NCBI RefSeq assembly: GCF_019649055.1
Contig: NW_026570360.1
Location: 186,001-250,000, forward strand
Reading direction: 5' to 3'
Length of the DNA stretch: 64,000 bases
DNA from: Paramacrobiotus metropolitanus
Taxonomy: Eukaryota; Tardigrada; Eutardigrada; Parachela; Macrobiotidae
Position numbers and translations under genes: made by a program. The notes beneath the pieces are model-generated. The model was not told where the DNA came from and did no database searches. It saw only the letters and a program-made list of their open reading frames with translations. Positions 1 to 13,079 of the stretch are shown here, one piece after another (within the stretch, counting starts at the first letter, position 1; each line of letters starts with the position of its first letter).

Positions 1-150
1 ATTTTAAATTGCCGAAAATAATCTTTGCGCAAGCATAATAGTTATAAATAAAACTATAGATGCGATAAAGCACATTTAACCCATCACTCGTATTAATTCG
101 ATTTTTTATATCTTTGATCAAAAATAACTACCAGTAGGCGGTAGTTGAAT
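1..150. other. window edge, 3' flank of EEF1AKMT1
   Basis: AT-rich sequence downstream of the minus-strand EEF1AKMT1 stop codon. It contains several A/T runs that could hold a polyadenylation signal on the minus strand. No coding sequence is seen. Confidence 0.5.
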
Positions 151-1166
151 TTACAAGTTGTCAAGAACAGAAGGATCATAATTAGTAAAAGTTGCAAAGG
201 AATTCGACAATTTGCTTTTATGTACCGGCGAATAGCGGCATTTTTTGACACTCAGCAATTTTGCAGCCGTGTCTTCCATGATTTCACCGGTGCACAAAAG
301 AACTTTACATTCAGGTTTCGCCAATTTTCTCACGGCTAAAGATACTTTTTCCAAGCATTCTTCCGAAAGAAACGGTGGATCAGCCGCAATGAAGGCGAAT
401 TTTCCCATTAATTGTGAAGGGATGTCATCCGGAAGGTTATAGTCATAGAAAACAAACTTGTCTCCAGCGGTTATTCGAAATCTATCGTCATACTCCAACA
501 GCACCATTTCGCGATCTCGCAGAGCAACAGAATCGTGGCCGTGAAACTTCAGGAGGGCAGCGAACAGCGAAGGACAGCTAATGCAACATATTCTGCAAAT
601 ACCAGCAATAATCCCAAGTAATCAGCGTAGAAAACGTAAACAAATCCCGGGCATGCAGAATATTTTTGCTTGCAAACGTCAAACTTACGCTTCGCCAGGT
701 TCTGTGCTCTCCCAAACTTCTCGCGCCAGCATCTGACAGGTGGATTCATCGTACCAAAACTGGCTTAATTGCTGAAAAATTTTAAGATTATTAAGCAGGA
801 AGTAAGCATCCCATTCTAGCTGCGGTACAGTAGAGCAAATACGCTTACTTACCATTTGTATTTCATTTAATAATTTAAATTAACCACAAAAATTACTACA
901 AATGCACGATAAGCGCCAATACTGTATATAACTAAGCAGACTACAACTTCACAAGATTCTACCAGGACGGCTAACTTCGAAGCACACCTGCTTACCCAAT
1001 TCTCTGACACCGGCAAACTGTCAGTTCCAGAGAGTAATCCAGTTTCTTGTTCTCTTCGAAATTCTGCTAGCGCTCGCAATGTTTCCTCGGATAGAGCGGG
1101 AGGATCATCGTCATCATGGTCGTTATCAAATGGCTTATCCGTATGCTCTACCGTCGAAGCACTCAT
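151..1166 (-). CDS. EEF1AKMT1: EEF1A lysine methyltransferase 1 (N6AMT2 family)
   Basis: Three exons: 1166-996, 771-689, 592-151 (phases 0 and 2), giving 231 residues against about 214 in human. The family is a cytosolic SAM-dependent methyltransferase acting on a lysine of translation elongation factor eEF1A. The N-terminal exon is acidic and ends in SENW. Exon 2 reads QLSQFWYDES, the conserved QLSQFWY block. Exon 3 carries the catalytic-type ADPPFLSEECL motif (the DPPF/NPPY signature of N6-type methyltransferases), an LLCTG strand and a C-terminal NYD. The start was set at the Met beginning MSASTVEH because the in-frame upstream extension is hydrophobic and has no counterpart in the family. 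It is divergent with the RNF212-like gene, with about 550 bp between start codons. Family identity is well supported; the start is an inference. Confidence 0.9.
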
Positions 1167-1717
1167 GACGTCCAATAGCGTCCAATAACTAAAACTTAGA
1201 ACAAAGTAACTCTGAACTGCAAGAAATTGTGCTTTCTTGCAAGGCGGTGTTTTGTCGGTGAAATAATCTGCCAACTGTATATTTCAAAACGCCTGGAAAG
1301 CAGAAAAAATTTTAACTGTAAAAATTGAAACTAAACTAAACTACGAGTACAAAACTACAGCATCTTATCGGTCGGATCTGCCCTACAATCGAAGGGCGGT
1401 TTGAATCATGAGTGCGAAATGCTTTCTAGCAGACGCGAGGTCGCGCAGTGAAAACTGGCAGCTGCAAGTTTGCAACGGTATTTTGGACAATTTGCCCATA
1501 GCGACAGAGTACAATACAGAGTTAAAATTCAGCGGTTTTAATATTTTCTGGGCTTTCTTAAATTTTCTGGTTCAAAGTCTCCAAATCTTAGGTTTTATTG
1601 CGCTGAATGTCCTCCACTGCTTTGCTGATCAAAATTTGCAACGCGCTCTAGATCTACAGTTTCATCCCATGGCCTATAACGACTGTCCCGTGGTCACTCT
1701 CAATACTTCCGATGAAA
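1167..1717. promoter_or_regulatory. divergent intergenic region between EEF1AKMT1 and RNF212-like
   Basis: About 550 bp separate two divergently transcribed start codons, so it probably contains both promoters and 5' UTRs. A plus-strand frame of 110 codons (1408-1740) runs through it but overlaps the RNF212-like start in another frame and resembles nothing known. No clear TATA box or other motif was identified. Confidence 0.4.
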
Positions 1718-3544
1718 ATGGACTGGGTGCACTGCAATAGTTGTTTTTTACAGCCGAATATAGAAGTGGATATCTTGAAATTTATCATTACCAACTGCGG
1801 TATGTGCGAGCCGTTTTATAAAGCTTACTTAATCATCCAAGAAGATCCCTTTCATTCTATATTTTTACCGCGCCCATGCTTATGATGAGACTTATCGTAC
1901 ACGCACACTGTGTACGTGACGTTTTAATATCAGTAACTGTTTTACTTTCAGGGCACTTATTTTGTCGGAGATGTGCAGGTGAGCAGGTTTCATTGCCGTC
2001 TTACGAATTGTCTAACGGTAGAATTACATGATTGGGCTGTGCAAATTCCAATCTTATTCTGAACAGAAAAGATGCGAGGAAAATGTATGCAGTGTCGTAG
2101 TGACTGTCGGACAATGGGCATTAGCAAAGATGTAAGTTGTTCTGACAAGCGAAGAGCGCTGCAGCCAGCTGGTTTACAATTTCACTGAACAAATTCCAGA
2201 TTTCTGATTACGTGTCATCACTCCTTTAGCTGTATTATTTTAAAAAATAGCTAAGAAAATAAATCGAAAGGCGCTTAACGATTTTGCATTGGCTGTTTTG
2301 ATTAAAGAGTAAGCTTACAGTGGTGAGTTACGTGAAATATTTGGTGATGTCATACATTACGAATTTCAGATGGATCCTTCTATTGCCGTATATTTCCGAT
2401 CATTGGAAGATTATTTCCAAAAGCTTTCCACTCTTCAAAAAGAAACCACCACTCTATGGAGCAGTTTTGCCAAAGCGCACAGCTTCCAAGAGAGCCAGCG
2501 GAGGAATCTTGTCAGTCATTTGAAGCGGAAGGTAAAATAAATTAGTGCGACCCGCATGGTCAGTTTATTTTTGGAGTGAATAAACCCGCGTCACTTATTT
2601 GTCTGGCTATGCATGCTGAACGTTTGCAAAAAAATGATTTTGTTATTTTATGGTTATGGTTACAGGCCAGTGCGCCATCGAATGGGGCTTCGAGGTGAGA
2701 ACTGCGGTTTACGTTTTTTTTCGCTGACCAGATCTGAGTCACCAGGTTTTCCTACATTGTTTGTGTAGCAGATCCGAGGAAATTGAGCAAATGCGACAGC
2801 GGATAGCGTCTGACCAGCAGTGAGCCAAAAAACTGGAAATGCTTTAGAATGATCATCAACTGTAAGTCTGTAACCTGTAGGTAATGTTTCTTCACTGTTA
2901 TAGGACGATAGCCAAACTCCAACAAGAGCACGACCGACTGATGACGATAATTTCCAACAGGTACGTATAGCTTCCTTGTATAGTCTGGTCGCCTTGCACG
3001 TTATTGTTAAATGCACGTTTGTGCTGCACCTTGACAATTTTACGACTTCTTTCCGGCCCCAGCCTGCACAAAAGACCTGCCAGTGGCGCTCGCAGTCAGA
3101 CTACAGATCCCGGGGGTCACCCGCCGACCAAAATGGATGTGTCTCCGTCGGTTTCCATGATCTCGCTCGCACCTTCAATTCCCGATGCTAGGTAAGGTTA
3201 TACTGACTTACAGTATAATTAGCAGACTTTTTGGACGTTCACCAGAAAGGTCAGTTGTGTACCATTTCACGCTGTTATGCAGGCGGACCACAAACCCCGT
3301 CCGAACGGGCTCTGTACTGCCGAGAAAAGATCCACCAATGCGCGCACCGACCGCCATACCAACTGATCCTCGTGTCGCCTCTCGGATGTTTGCTGCACAA
3401 GCGAAGCCTGCCCCACCTGCGGCATCGCATGTCTCCATGTCCACATCCGGAAAAAGTTGCGTTTCCGGGACTTCTTCACGCATCGTTAGTGGTCCCACGT
3501 ACAGCGCGAACCGGGCGCTTGTTGCTAAAAGATACAAATTTTAA
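1718..3544 (+). CDS. RNF212/Zip3-like RING-finger protein (meiotic SUMO/ubiquitin ligase family)
   Basis: Eight exons: 1718-1799, 1952-1978, 2067-2131, 2370-2531, 2666-2694, 2904-2960, 3063-3191, 3283-3544, giving 270 residues with every splice phase matching. The start reads MDWVHCNSCF, like the RNF212 start MANWVFCNRCF. The RING continues as TNCGHLFCRRCA and then CMQCRSDCRT, giving the Cys/His spacing of the Zip3/HEI10-related RNF212 RING. Next come helical segments with QKLSTLQKETTTL and KLQQEHDRLM (coiled coil), and a basic, Ser/Pro-rich C-terminal tail. RNF212 proteins act at the synaptonemal complex, where they stabilise recombination factors and help designate crossovers. Exon 5 is only 29 nt. 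An AATAAA lies near 3875. RNF212 family is well supported, exact orthology less so. Confidence 0.85.
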
Positions 3545-5164
3545 AACATCAACCGAATGCCGGTGCTGTATATAATAGTTAGCGTTCTTTTTGTATAATA
3601 TGCGTTTCGAGTTCCGCTCGATTCAAACGTCAGCGGAAGACTTACGCACAATTTGATACAGAAATCAAAACGACCCGTATGAAAATTTTTTTCCGTTGTT
3701 TAAATTTATTTTGACGGTAAATCCATTAGAATTGGGGTGTGGTTTTGTTGTACGTATCCAAATTTTTGGCTCGTCTACAGCTAGAAAAAAATCAAAATTT
3801 GTAGGTGATGTTATGGACTGTATTATGTGTCGCTCGTCGTAAGCAAGTTTATTCTTGATTTACTGACTTGGGATGTAAATAAAAAGCATTGTTAACTGAA
3901 ACTCACTTGATGCATAGTTTTAGATGTAAACATTATAATCAAACGAAAACCGGAAATTACTGACGCTTATACTGATTGCATCCAACGCATCGCGTAGTTT
4001 TGCACATTATATATAGTGACATTACAGGTATTGTTGAAATATTCAGCGTTAGGGGATGGTATATCGAACGATATGCCGATTCCATTGCACTTGTAGCTGG
4101 CGCTGCGGCTTGCAGTTTCCCTTGAATTACCTTCTTTTGGCAGAGGAGCTTAATCCAGTTGGATTGAAGCGTTATTAATCATGGGATAACCGGCAGCTCT
4201 TTAATAGTACCGGCTAGGAAAAATTGTTTATAGCGCAAGTACTACCACAGTTTATGCGTAGAAATACGGTTATTTGCGTCATGTTGCTCATGGTTGTACA
4301 GCGCAATGTCTTCAAGGTACTTCGTCACTACTAATTCATTACAGTTCTCATAACCTTCATCATATGCAACGACAAGAACCTGTTTGATTTTTTAAGCTGG
4401 ATATTTGCCTGCTTATGGTGTCTTCAGTTTTTGGTTCAGTTCAAACTGTTAATGACGATTTAATTAACTGGCTTTAACTACTCCCGTTAGTTGTATAATT
4501 ATAATTTATAGTATTTTTCCACGTTGAAGTCTGCCGGTAAGTAGGTAATATCTTGTTAGCATGTTAGCATCAAAGTCGCATCAGATGGGTACTGAAGGTA
4601 CGGGGTAGATATACATAAGTACTTACAAGTGCATTTGTTCGTATATTAGCGTACTTATTTGATCTAACCTTAATCGAACGCTTTTTTTCGTGCGTTTTTT
4701 CTACGAGATCGTTCCCCTCTGGGTAAATGTACAGTGGCGACGTATACACTTATAATTCTTCCGACAGATATTGCGTGCCCTAAAGGAAGCGGTCAGCTGC
4801 ATGATGCATCACGAACTGAATGCGAAAATTATTGACTGTGGTCTGTGGTTGTCCGTTTGCGTGTTATACCTTTGCAAACACGACAAAAGAAATTTTGTCT
4901 ACATACGATCCCATACGAAAATTTATAATGGAAATACTACAAAATATTTTCGTTTGAAATTTTGACTTAATCGGCATTAGACTGGATTATCCGATCGGAT
5001 ATTTTCCCGTCTATCTGGCGTAAGTTTGAGTCTGTTTAATTTCAACACCAAAAAAGTCAAAACGAACTAAGCGGTACACGAATATGGCAAGTCGGTTAAG
5101 CGAACCATTTGGCCCAGATACCGTACCATGATTATGTTTACATTTTTACAGTGCCAGCGCTGGG
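3545..5164. other. intergenic region between RNF212-like and MED25
   Basis: About 1.6 kb of AT-rich sequence. It includes the 3' UTR of the RNF212-like gene (AATAAA near 3875) and presumably the MED25 promoter. A 64-codon frame at 4771-4965 has no recognisable similarity. No RNA gene or repeat was recognised. Confidence 0.4.
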
Positions 5165-8100
5165 ATGAGCGTGAATTATGACCACGCGCAGTTGTACACG
5201 ATCACACAGATAGATCCCGCGGAAGCTCTCCAGCTGGTAGCCATGGATGGGTTTGAACCGAAATTTTTAGAATTTGAACCAACAGGAATTGCCAGCGTTC
5301 CTGTTGTGGAAGACACGACATCTATGCAGATATCTGTGCCACCAAAGTACGCTGTGGTGTTCCTGGTAGAAGCGACTGGCAAGCTGGAAAGGCATATGCC
5401 TCTTTTGAAAAGCGCTTATATCTCGCCAGTTCTATCCTATTTCAAGGCTGTCAATTCAGCAGACGGAGACTCATCCAGGTTTGTGATTGTTTTGCAATCG
5501 GGGAAGAGTTCATGTTGCAAGGTGAAAGAATATTTCCCTAATTTTATTTTTGATTGCGTGCAGCTATGGTTGGATCAAGGACGCGTGGTATGGATTCGTG
5601 TTTTATTATTCCGGAGGTGAGAAGAACAGTTCAGATTGTTATTATTTTATATGGTTGCAAAGCACTAACCTATTCAGTAGAAGTTTCGGTTTGATATAAG
5701 ATTCAAGACTTCTGCATATGGATGTTTCGGAATTCCCGTACAGAATTTCTTGCATTTAAAACTAGCATTTTTAACTTTTAAAGGGGTATTCAGTGGCTAT
5801 TCACTATTACTGCTTGTGCTCACTACTGTGCAATTTATTGTGTTACATAATTATTATTATAAAGCCGTGAAGGCAACCTCCTGTATTATGTCACTTTTCG
5901 GTACGAGGCAGCTGGTGTTGATGTTCTGGTTCTTTTAGATGCGCCCATCGGTCAGGAAACTTACTGCGGTATCCAACCTACAGATAACGAAGAGGCAGTG
6001 CTGGAATGGTTCGACCACATTCCCGCTGATCGCGCATCATTCCAGTTATCTTACGAGTGCTGTTTTCTCGAAGCCTTGTCGACGGGAGTACGATACATGC
6101 ACCGACTCATCTCCAAGCATCTCAAAGACCAACCGGTGGAAAAGCATTTCATTGTCGTCGGTCAGTCGACTCCGTTCGAAGATGCCGTGATGACCAATCC
6201 CAATCGTCCTCGCACAGTGGCCGACGCCCCGAATTTTCTCCTACAGGAAGACATCCATTTTTCGGTGATCTGCACCCGCCGGAATAAGTTCCTTCGTGAA
6301 ATCTTTGAGGGTACGCAGCATCTTAGTTCCTTCGTCGAGACGAGTGCTAACGTCAATCCGATGCATATGGTTTTGCTGAACAATATCACCATCCGTCCGG
6401 TGCCTGAGAAAGCATCTCCGTCCATCCCGTTGGATGCGGGATTAATTAGCCCGGCCACGCAGCCGATGGATACAACGCCAGTTGTTCCAATGGAACAACA
6501 GTTACCGGCACGCCCACAGACGGTGGACTTGTCGCCCGCTCCAGCACCTCTCGAGAGAAAAGAATCTAACTCTATCCTAAGCAATCTACTGGATAGCAGC
6601 GGAAACTTGCCAGTTCCAAAGCTGAAATCTCCTTTATCGGTGGCCGATGTTCTGTCACCGAGAAATGTCGTGACCCCTCAGGAAGCCATGCCCGCTATGA
6701 TGGATCCCAGTGCACCCATGTTTCCTAAACCCAGCGAGAGCCCTCGCCCGTTGCCACCGCAACAGCGCGCCTCTCCATTGCCCATTCCTAATCTGCCCCA
6801 ACCAGCGATGGATATGTTCAGCACTGTTCCGAGATTCACCGCCCCGGTTTCCCTTCCCACTGTGCCTACACCACGGGCTGGTCTGGGTGTTACAACTCGA
6901 CCACCCAGCGTATCCGTGACGCAGATCGCCGATACCGTCAAGCAGCAGTTTCCCCGCCCAGGTGCTCCGGATATGAGACAGTTTAATAGCCCGCTCACCG
7001 CCTCCGTACCGTCCTTTCCCCATCCGTCATCAGCCGGTGTCGCCCCACCGCAGGGTGGCTCTGGTCGGATTCATGAGGGCAAATGTATTGTGTGGGAAGG
7101 TATCATGGAGTGGGCTAGTCCGCGAGAGCGAGTGGCTGGTCAGCCGGCCACGCTTGTCCAGCAGCAGTGTGAGATATGGGTTCCTGCGCCAGACATTATG
7201 TATGCCGCTTGCAGTGATTGCATTTCTTGTTAGAAAGCCTAGAATACAGTGACACTTATTGGCTTTGCAGAAGAGCGGAGCGATGGCCTCCCAAACTTGG
7301 GGTACAGTTCCTCCCGAATAACTTCATCCAGCATATGAAAGCGTTCATGGACTCGCCGATAAAGATTCATTTCGCTTTTAAATCAACAATGCCTAATGGA
7401 GATGTTGCTGTACGAGAGCTGATTGAGTACATGCTGAAGAGGTCACCGTCGCTTGGGTGCATCTTGATTCCTGCATCCAACCACATACCGAATTTGCACG
7501 TGGTGGTGAGAAATTTGATCACATACCAAGTACACAAAATGGAAAATTAAAAAAAAAATTTATATTTGTAGACCGGATTGCACAGAGGTGAAGCCACAAC
7601 GGTGGAGCTGCGAGTGATTGTTTTTATATTCAATCAAGCAGCAAATAGCTTTCAAGGACTGATTCCCCGGGATCAGGTGGGATTTGTGGACAGTCTGCGC
7701 CAGATGCTGCAGAGCCGTGCGCAGCAACAACAACAGCAGCATCAACAACAACAACAGCAAAATGCTCAGAATGCCGGTCTCCATCAGATGCAGCAGCAGC
7801 CGCATCTCCAACAACAGATGATGCAGTCACAGCAGCAGCAACAGGCTCAACTCTCCCAGAATTCTCAGCAGATGCCACAGCAGTATCGACAAATGCAGAA
7901 CATCCAGCAGTTTAACAATATGGGCGGCGGCGCCATGAATACAATGGGCATGGATTCAGGATATGCAATGCAACAGCAACAAATGCAGCAGCAGCAGCTT
8001 GGACAGTCTATGGGCATGAGCGGATTTCAGACGCTTAACCCGGGAATGGGTCAGCAGCAAATGATGCAGGAACCGAGTTTGCAACAGAGATTACAGCAAC

Positions 8101-8204
8101 AGCAGCAGATGTTCCTCATGCAACAACGCAATCAACAGCAGGACCCACAGCTACGACAGTTGCTGCAGAATGCAAGCCCCAATATGCATTCGAATATACA
8201 CTGA
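5165..8204 (+). CDS. MED25: Mediator complex subunit 25
   Basis: Four exons: 5165-5478, 5865-7199, 7271-7505, 7572-8204, giving 838 residues. The N-terminal von Willebrand A-like Mediator-binding domain begins around KYAVVFLVEATGKLE and runs to about residue 290 (YECCFLEALSTGVRYM, HFSVICTRRN). A Pro-rich linker follows, then the activator-interaction (ACID) domain starting at GKCIVWEGIMEW and passing through RWPPKLGVQFLPNNF to FIFNQAANSFQGLIP. The last exon ends in a Gln-rich tail coded by CAR repeats, with about 60 Gln in the last 170 residues. Human MED25 has the same order with a Pro/Gln tail. It bridges transcription activators to Mediator in the nucleus. The intron 1 acceptor (TATAAAG at 5858-5864) is pyrimidine-poor, but its phase fits. 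A poly(A) signal lies near 8252. Confidence 0.93.
7722..8190 (+). repeat. CAG/CAA-rich coding repeat (polyglutamine tail of MED25)
   Basis: Imperfect CAG/CAA triplets fill the last MED25 exon, coding Gln runs of four to six interrupted by Met, His, Asn and Leu. Because CAG and CAA are mixed, the tract should be less prone to slippage than a pure CAG run. It is part of the MED25 reading frame. Confidence 0.85.
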
Positions 8205-9132
8205 TAACAGAATATGATGATTCTGTTACACTGTGTGACTGTTCGTAGTTAGAATAAAAAAATTGCGAGTTTCATCAAATATCTTTGTATAATTTTATTG
8301 TGGTTCGATCGCTATGTGCGGGTGTCGTTGATCGTCGATTTCTGCATTTTAATGTTTTATATTGTTATTGTAGCCGGTTAGCGAGTAAGTACTTGAGTTG
8401 TGTTTGAAAGTTTAATAGTGTACATATTTTTGATAGCAGAGCCCGGTGTGCAAATTCATTTGATGACAGATACGATATTAAATCGCAAATAAAACGGATG
8501 ACAGTATAAATTTACATACAATTCTAATGAAAACTGTAATCGTGAGTTGCTGAAATTTTTTATCAAACTACGAGATTACGAAATTTTTTATCAAACTACG
8601 AAACTACGAGATTCGTCAAATTCAGATTAAAAATCGTCAAAGTAGAATGTTTACAGCGGTCATCGATTATGGCATATGACCGAGATGAATTTTATTACAG
8701 CATTTGTCCTATAGGCAAAAGCAACCGAAAACCGAAGTTTTATTTCTCAAGTGACACTAGGTGATTTCAGATCACAGCAATTCCCACTACAATTCAACCC
8801 GGTAAAGAGCCTCTCCGATTCTCTGTTAATATATTTTACAGTCTGTAAACAATCTCATCTCACGCCTATACGTGTCACGCAGACAGAAATCACCACTTCA
8901 AAGGAACTATTAGACTCAGATAATCACGAAGCTTCTTCCTTTCCTTTATGCTTCGAAGCGAACGACAACACTGCTTACAACGTTACCCACCCAGCATGAC
9001 CAATGATAGCTCATCACACTATACGAACGCAGCCGGGCACATGATTTTCCGTGGATCCCACCTATCCACTCCATGAGGACTAGAATTCATCTGGCCGACC
9101 GACGATCGGCCTAATACAGGAGACCAAGTCCG
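8205..9132. other. intergenic region between convergent MED25 and HDHD5
   Basis: About 0.9 kb between two 3' ends. It contains the MED25 poly(A) signal near 8252. At about 8548-8612 a unit of about 29 nt (GAAATTTTTTATCAAACTAC core) is tandemly duplicated and followed by a partial third unit. No coding sequence recognised. Confidence 0.5.
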
Positions 9133-11129
9133 CTATCCTTGTCCGGCGTTAGCTCCGAAGCCTTCAATGCTGAACACTTTATCCACTGCATCCAAAACAT
9201 TCTTACAGATGTACTTCGGCTGGTACAATCCGCTGCTCTCCTTGTGCTCCAGACCGAGCTGATTATGGTGAAAATCCCGGTGCTGATGACTGACTTCGCT
9301 CCGTTGCGACTGTGATTCAGCATGAGCCGCACTGTATACACCACTTTCCACCAGAATGGTAACGCACGTTTCGGCGAACTGCTCCTCTTCAGTCGCATTA
9401 CGTTCAACCTCCTCCATCGATTCTTGCATGTCCTGAGTTACAGGTTTATGATGTACTATTTTGGCGATTTCCGATGTGGCACCGGCGCGTACAGCTGCAT
9501 GGATGTCAACCTCGCCCACTTCCGGTAACACTAGATGCGGCGCGTCGGAGCCATAATTACTCTGGCGACCCAATGTCCGCCGCCGCTGAAGAAACTTGTC
9601 ATACAGATTTCCACCAAAAACATCCGTGTCGGGATTATCTCTGTGGAAAACAATCAATTTTCACATTTATGCGCAAGTGTGAGTGTAATTCATATGTCAA
9701 CATAAATACATACGAGCAGCTCAATTAAACTGATAAACCTGCTTACCCGATGGCATATATACGAGAGATCGTGCATTTGGATCTAGCAGCGCTCTTCTTG
9801 TCCCGGATCCCAAGGATGGCCGCCGCTTGCAGGCTTAAACAATATTCCGCGTGATGGTACGTTGCTTCGCTAGGTTTACCAACCAGGGCGCTGTAGCTAA
9901 TGTGGTCACCGGTCAGTTTGTGGTATAACGCTTCCAAACACAACAGAAAACTTCCATGGCCAATCCGCGGCAGCGGTGCTTCGGCCATCCATAACAAATC
10001 CATGTTACAAGCCAAGATGGGCAGATGAGGACTGGGCGTTTCAACCGGACGATGAGTGGGTTGGCCGTCTGTCATCTGGCAAAAAAAAGACAGTCCACAA
10101 TGCAGGGACAAACCCATATGCTTAAATGTTTTAACAGTTCATACCAACACATCGACAATCAACTGGAGCGACGTTTCCCAATTCACCGGCTCGCCTAAAA
10201 CATGACAACTGACACACTGTGATAATTTAAATCATAGAAGAGAATGCTCGACGTACCCAAAAGCAAAATCCCTTCAATTTTCTGGAAATCGTGTTCGAAA
10301 CGCGTTCTCTGCAAAACACCCAATTCTTCAATCAATAAGATGCTGTGGAGAATAAAGAGAGAGTTAAAGTGAATAAGCAACAACGTACAGGCACATCTCT
10401 CCGCCGCATATCGACCATATCCAGCATCGGAAAACGGTTTCGTAATTGTTCCATGGTGATAATGTTGGTAAAACCCACGCTTTCCGCAATCTCCGCGGCC
10501 GGGCCTTGTCCACTGACCAAAAAGTGTTTGTTCTGATACTGACGAAACATCTGCAGAGGGCTATGAGCCAAGATCACTTGGTCGGGATCGATCTGCAAGA
10601 AGGGCGTCTTACAAAAACAACATACTATCAGTCACGCGACTAAAACAACACGCATTTCAGTGATCCCACCAACCTTCACGTTAAACAATTTGGAAAGCGT
10701 ACTGGCTTTCTCCCACCGCAGCGCATTTCCCGCATTGGTAACGAACACCGTGGGCACACGAAATCGCCCCTGAGAATCCAATAAACGCTGCAGCGCCTCT
10801 CCTGCGGCGGGCAGTGCATCGCGCCCGCGCAGGAACACTCCGTCGATGTCGAAAAGGAATCCAAAAGGCGGACATCCCGCGGCGGCAAGAGATGACGGTG
10901 TGTTGCGTAACGTGGCAGTGGGAGCAATCCAAGGACTCTGTACAGCCACTTTGGCCACTTTACGGCAACCGAAGGGGTTCGGGATTGCGAGGCATTGAGA
11001 AGGGGACTGGAGAGTGATGAGAGATCGCTGCAGCGTCAGTGGCAGGCATCCAGTCACCTGATTCCACCTTTCCGCGGCCCCACGCGCAATACGGGGCATC
11101 TGCATGGCGCAGAAACTGCTGCTGTGCAT
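9133..11129 (-). CDS. HDHD5: haloacid dehalogenase-like hydrolase domain-containing 5 (CECR5)
   Basis: Six exons: 11129-10674, 10592-10389, 10308-10257, 10194-10145, 10075-9747, 9640-9133, giving 532 residues (human about 423). The HAD nucleophile motif is FGFLFDIDGVFLRG in exon 1 (DxDG with both aspartates). VTNAGN (motif II type), QVILAHSP, VSGQGP, the GEPVNWETSLQL block, ACNMDLLWMAEA and GDNPDTDVFGGNL (motif IV, acidic Mg site) follow in family order. The C-terminal exon has an acidic insert rich in Glu around VERNATEEEQ that lengthens it relative to human. The N-terminus is Arg-rich and poor in acidic residues, consistent with a mitochondrial presequence. Three in-frame Met (11129, 11105, 11099) could be the start. 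Family function is a poorly characterised mitochondrial HAD phosphatase. Confidence 0.9.
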
Positions 11130-13079
11130 TCTGGCTGTCTATCAAGCAGTGTCCGATGCGCGGGCACCGCGTGCACGAAACGGATAAAACAGGGTTGAAG
11201 CATCTGCCAGCAGCACTGGCATCTTCTCGCTACCTAGAAATGGGCAACATCAACACTCCCAAGCGCTGCAGGGGTATCTCCTTCTTGACACTTTCATCGT
11301 ATATCAAAACTCATTTTCCAATACCAATAGTCCAGTCAGAAGAATCTCGAAACCTTCAGCGAAATGTTATCAAATCAATCGGAAAACAGCAAAACACGCT
11401 GAAAATAAAGACCTGGAGGTCGCTCAGGGATCGCAATGGCGCGGTATAATACGTAACACTGCAATAAAACTACAAAACGGTATGCTTATAAAAGCATGAA
11501 CCACATACAGCTGGCATGTCAATAGTTTTATGATCGGTACATACCCAAACTAAGCACTTCAAAAGTGTTAGAAACGATTTATCAAATTATCGAACTGTAC
11601 TCATACTTTGATTTTGAAATAAACAAAAAACTCTAAACTCCGCAAATTAAAAGCAATCGAGACTCGTGCCAGACGAGTTGCAGTTGCAGTATGAATACGG
11701 TACTTACGTACGAACAGTGGGTCGAGTCGGCCGTCATCGGAATGCTCAAGCGGTTGATCCCATATTCCCCAAATTAGTGCGAACAGGCGGATGCAGCAGA
11801 GGTGCGTCACACGCCCACCAAGTTTACAGTAAATAATGACGCTATTTGCTCTATTTTACAAATTCTTGTGCCGGTTCGCTTATGTTTTTGGTATAGTATA
11901 TCTCTTGGTCTTGTTTGGCACAGTTCACTTAATAAATTAGTAGGAATATGATTTTATTTTTAGCCGAAGTTTAAAAGAAATGCTTAAGTTTTCCTGATTC
12001 AGTTATTCAAGGTTGCGTTACATGTTCTCAGGAAGGTCAAGCAAGAACCGTATTGTTACTTTTACAGCGGCAGACCGGGAAAGTTGTTAAAGGGTTAAAG
12101 CACAACCTCTAGCCAGAACTTTTTATTTCGCTGTTATACTCGTAGTTTTACCGGTTTTTGAAACACGCTTGTATTAAATTATTAATAATGTACAATATGA
12201 ACCCGTACAGTGGGACGGGATGTAGCACAATAATTAAGTATAACAGTATGATTCTGAACTGTTGAAAGGTTTCCAGAATCTCACAAAAAACTCGTTTATT
12301 TTCAAGTTTTATCAGCCGACAATGATGTAATTAATATCGGTATTTCGGATTTTAGTGCCTACTGATTTTGGAGAGAAACTTTCTCACTATATAGGAATAG
12401 CTCAGGAGTCAGGATGCTCTGGGGACTGTGGAATACTCACCTGTTCAGCGCATTCTACGTTGGGCAACGAATTAGAATTGCTTTATGCGTATATAATACT
12501 GTACACTTTGAATTTAGTCTAACGCATGAGGCCGTAAATTCGTAAGCGATCCAGGTTTTGCCTATTACCCCCATATTGATTGTTGTGTGACAGGTCAGTA
12601 TTAGAGACCGGTGTGTTATTCCACATATGTGTGTCAATAAGACCTGCCGCATACCTATAATTTTATCGATCGGTATTGGTTTATGGATACTTGCAGCTTT
12701 CTGGAATACATTTTACAATGCTTCGACCCTAATACAACGGATTCTCAGGGTCGATTTGCACAAATCTGTTTTGGCATCCTTCACAGCAATGCTCAGAAAA
12801 CCTGGTCGTGGATTGTCGATGTGTGCATACTTGTATATGCAGTATCTTACGATCTGATTAACGTCGGCTTCGTGTTGTTTCTGGTTGTCAAAAGATTAAT
12901 CATTAAAACTCACGGGATTTTTCATTTGTTATGTACCTGTACACAGACAATATTAATCTGACTGCAAAGTTTTTATTCGTTGTTTATTTCGAGAACAATC
13001 CAAGCGAATGATGACTCTGCGTACCACAATTGCACATTTTGCGCTATGATTTGAAGCAACCGGAAGTAGATCTGTCAAG
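11130..13079. other. intergenic region between divergent HDHD5 and netrin-like gene
   Basis: About 1.95 kb, AT-rich. A minus-strand 69-codon frame (11810-11601) begins with a hydrophobic signal-like stretch and meets a good donor (GTAAGT near 11705), but no partner exon was found. A plus frame at 12627-12857 is hydrophobic and unrecognised. Both may be chance. Confidence 0.35.

Noticed and set aside
1408-1740. 110-codon plus-strand ORF
   Set aside because: It overlaps the well-supported RNF212-like start in another frame and has no similarity to known families; more likely leader sequence.
6655-7023. Minus-strand ORFs opposite MED25
   Set aside because: Antisense shadows of the Pro-rich MED25 linker; compositional by-product.
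11601-11810. Signal-peptide-like 69-codon minus ORF with a donor site
   Set aside because: No downstream partner exon could be found before HDHD5 on the same strand; treated as chance.
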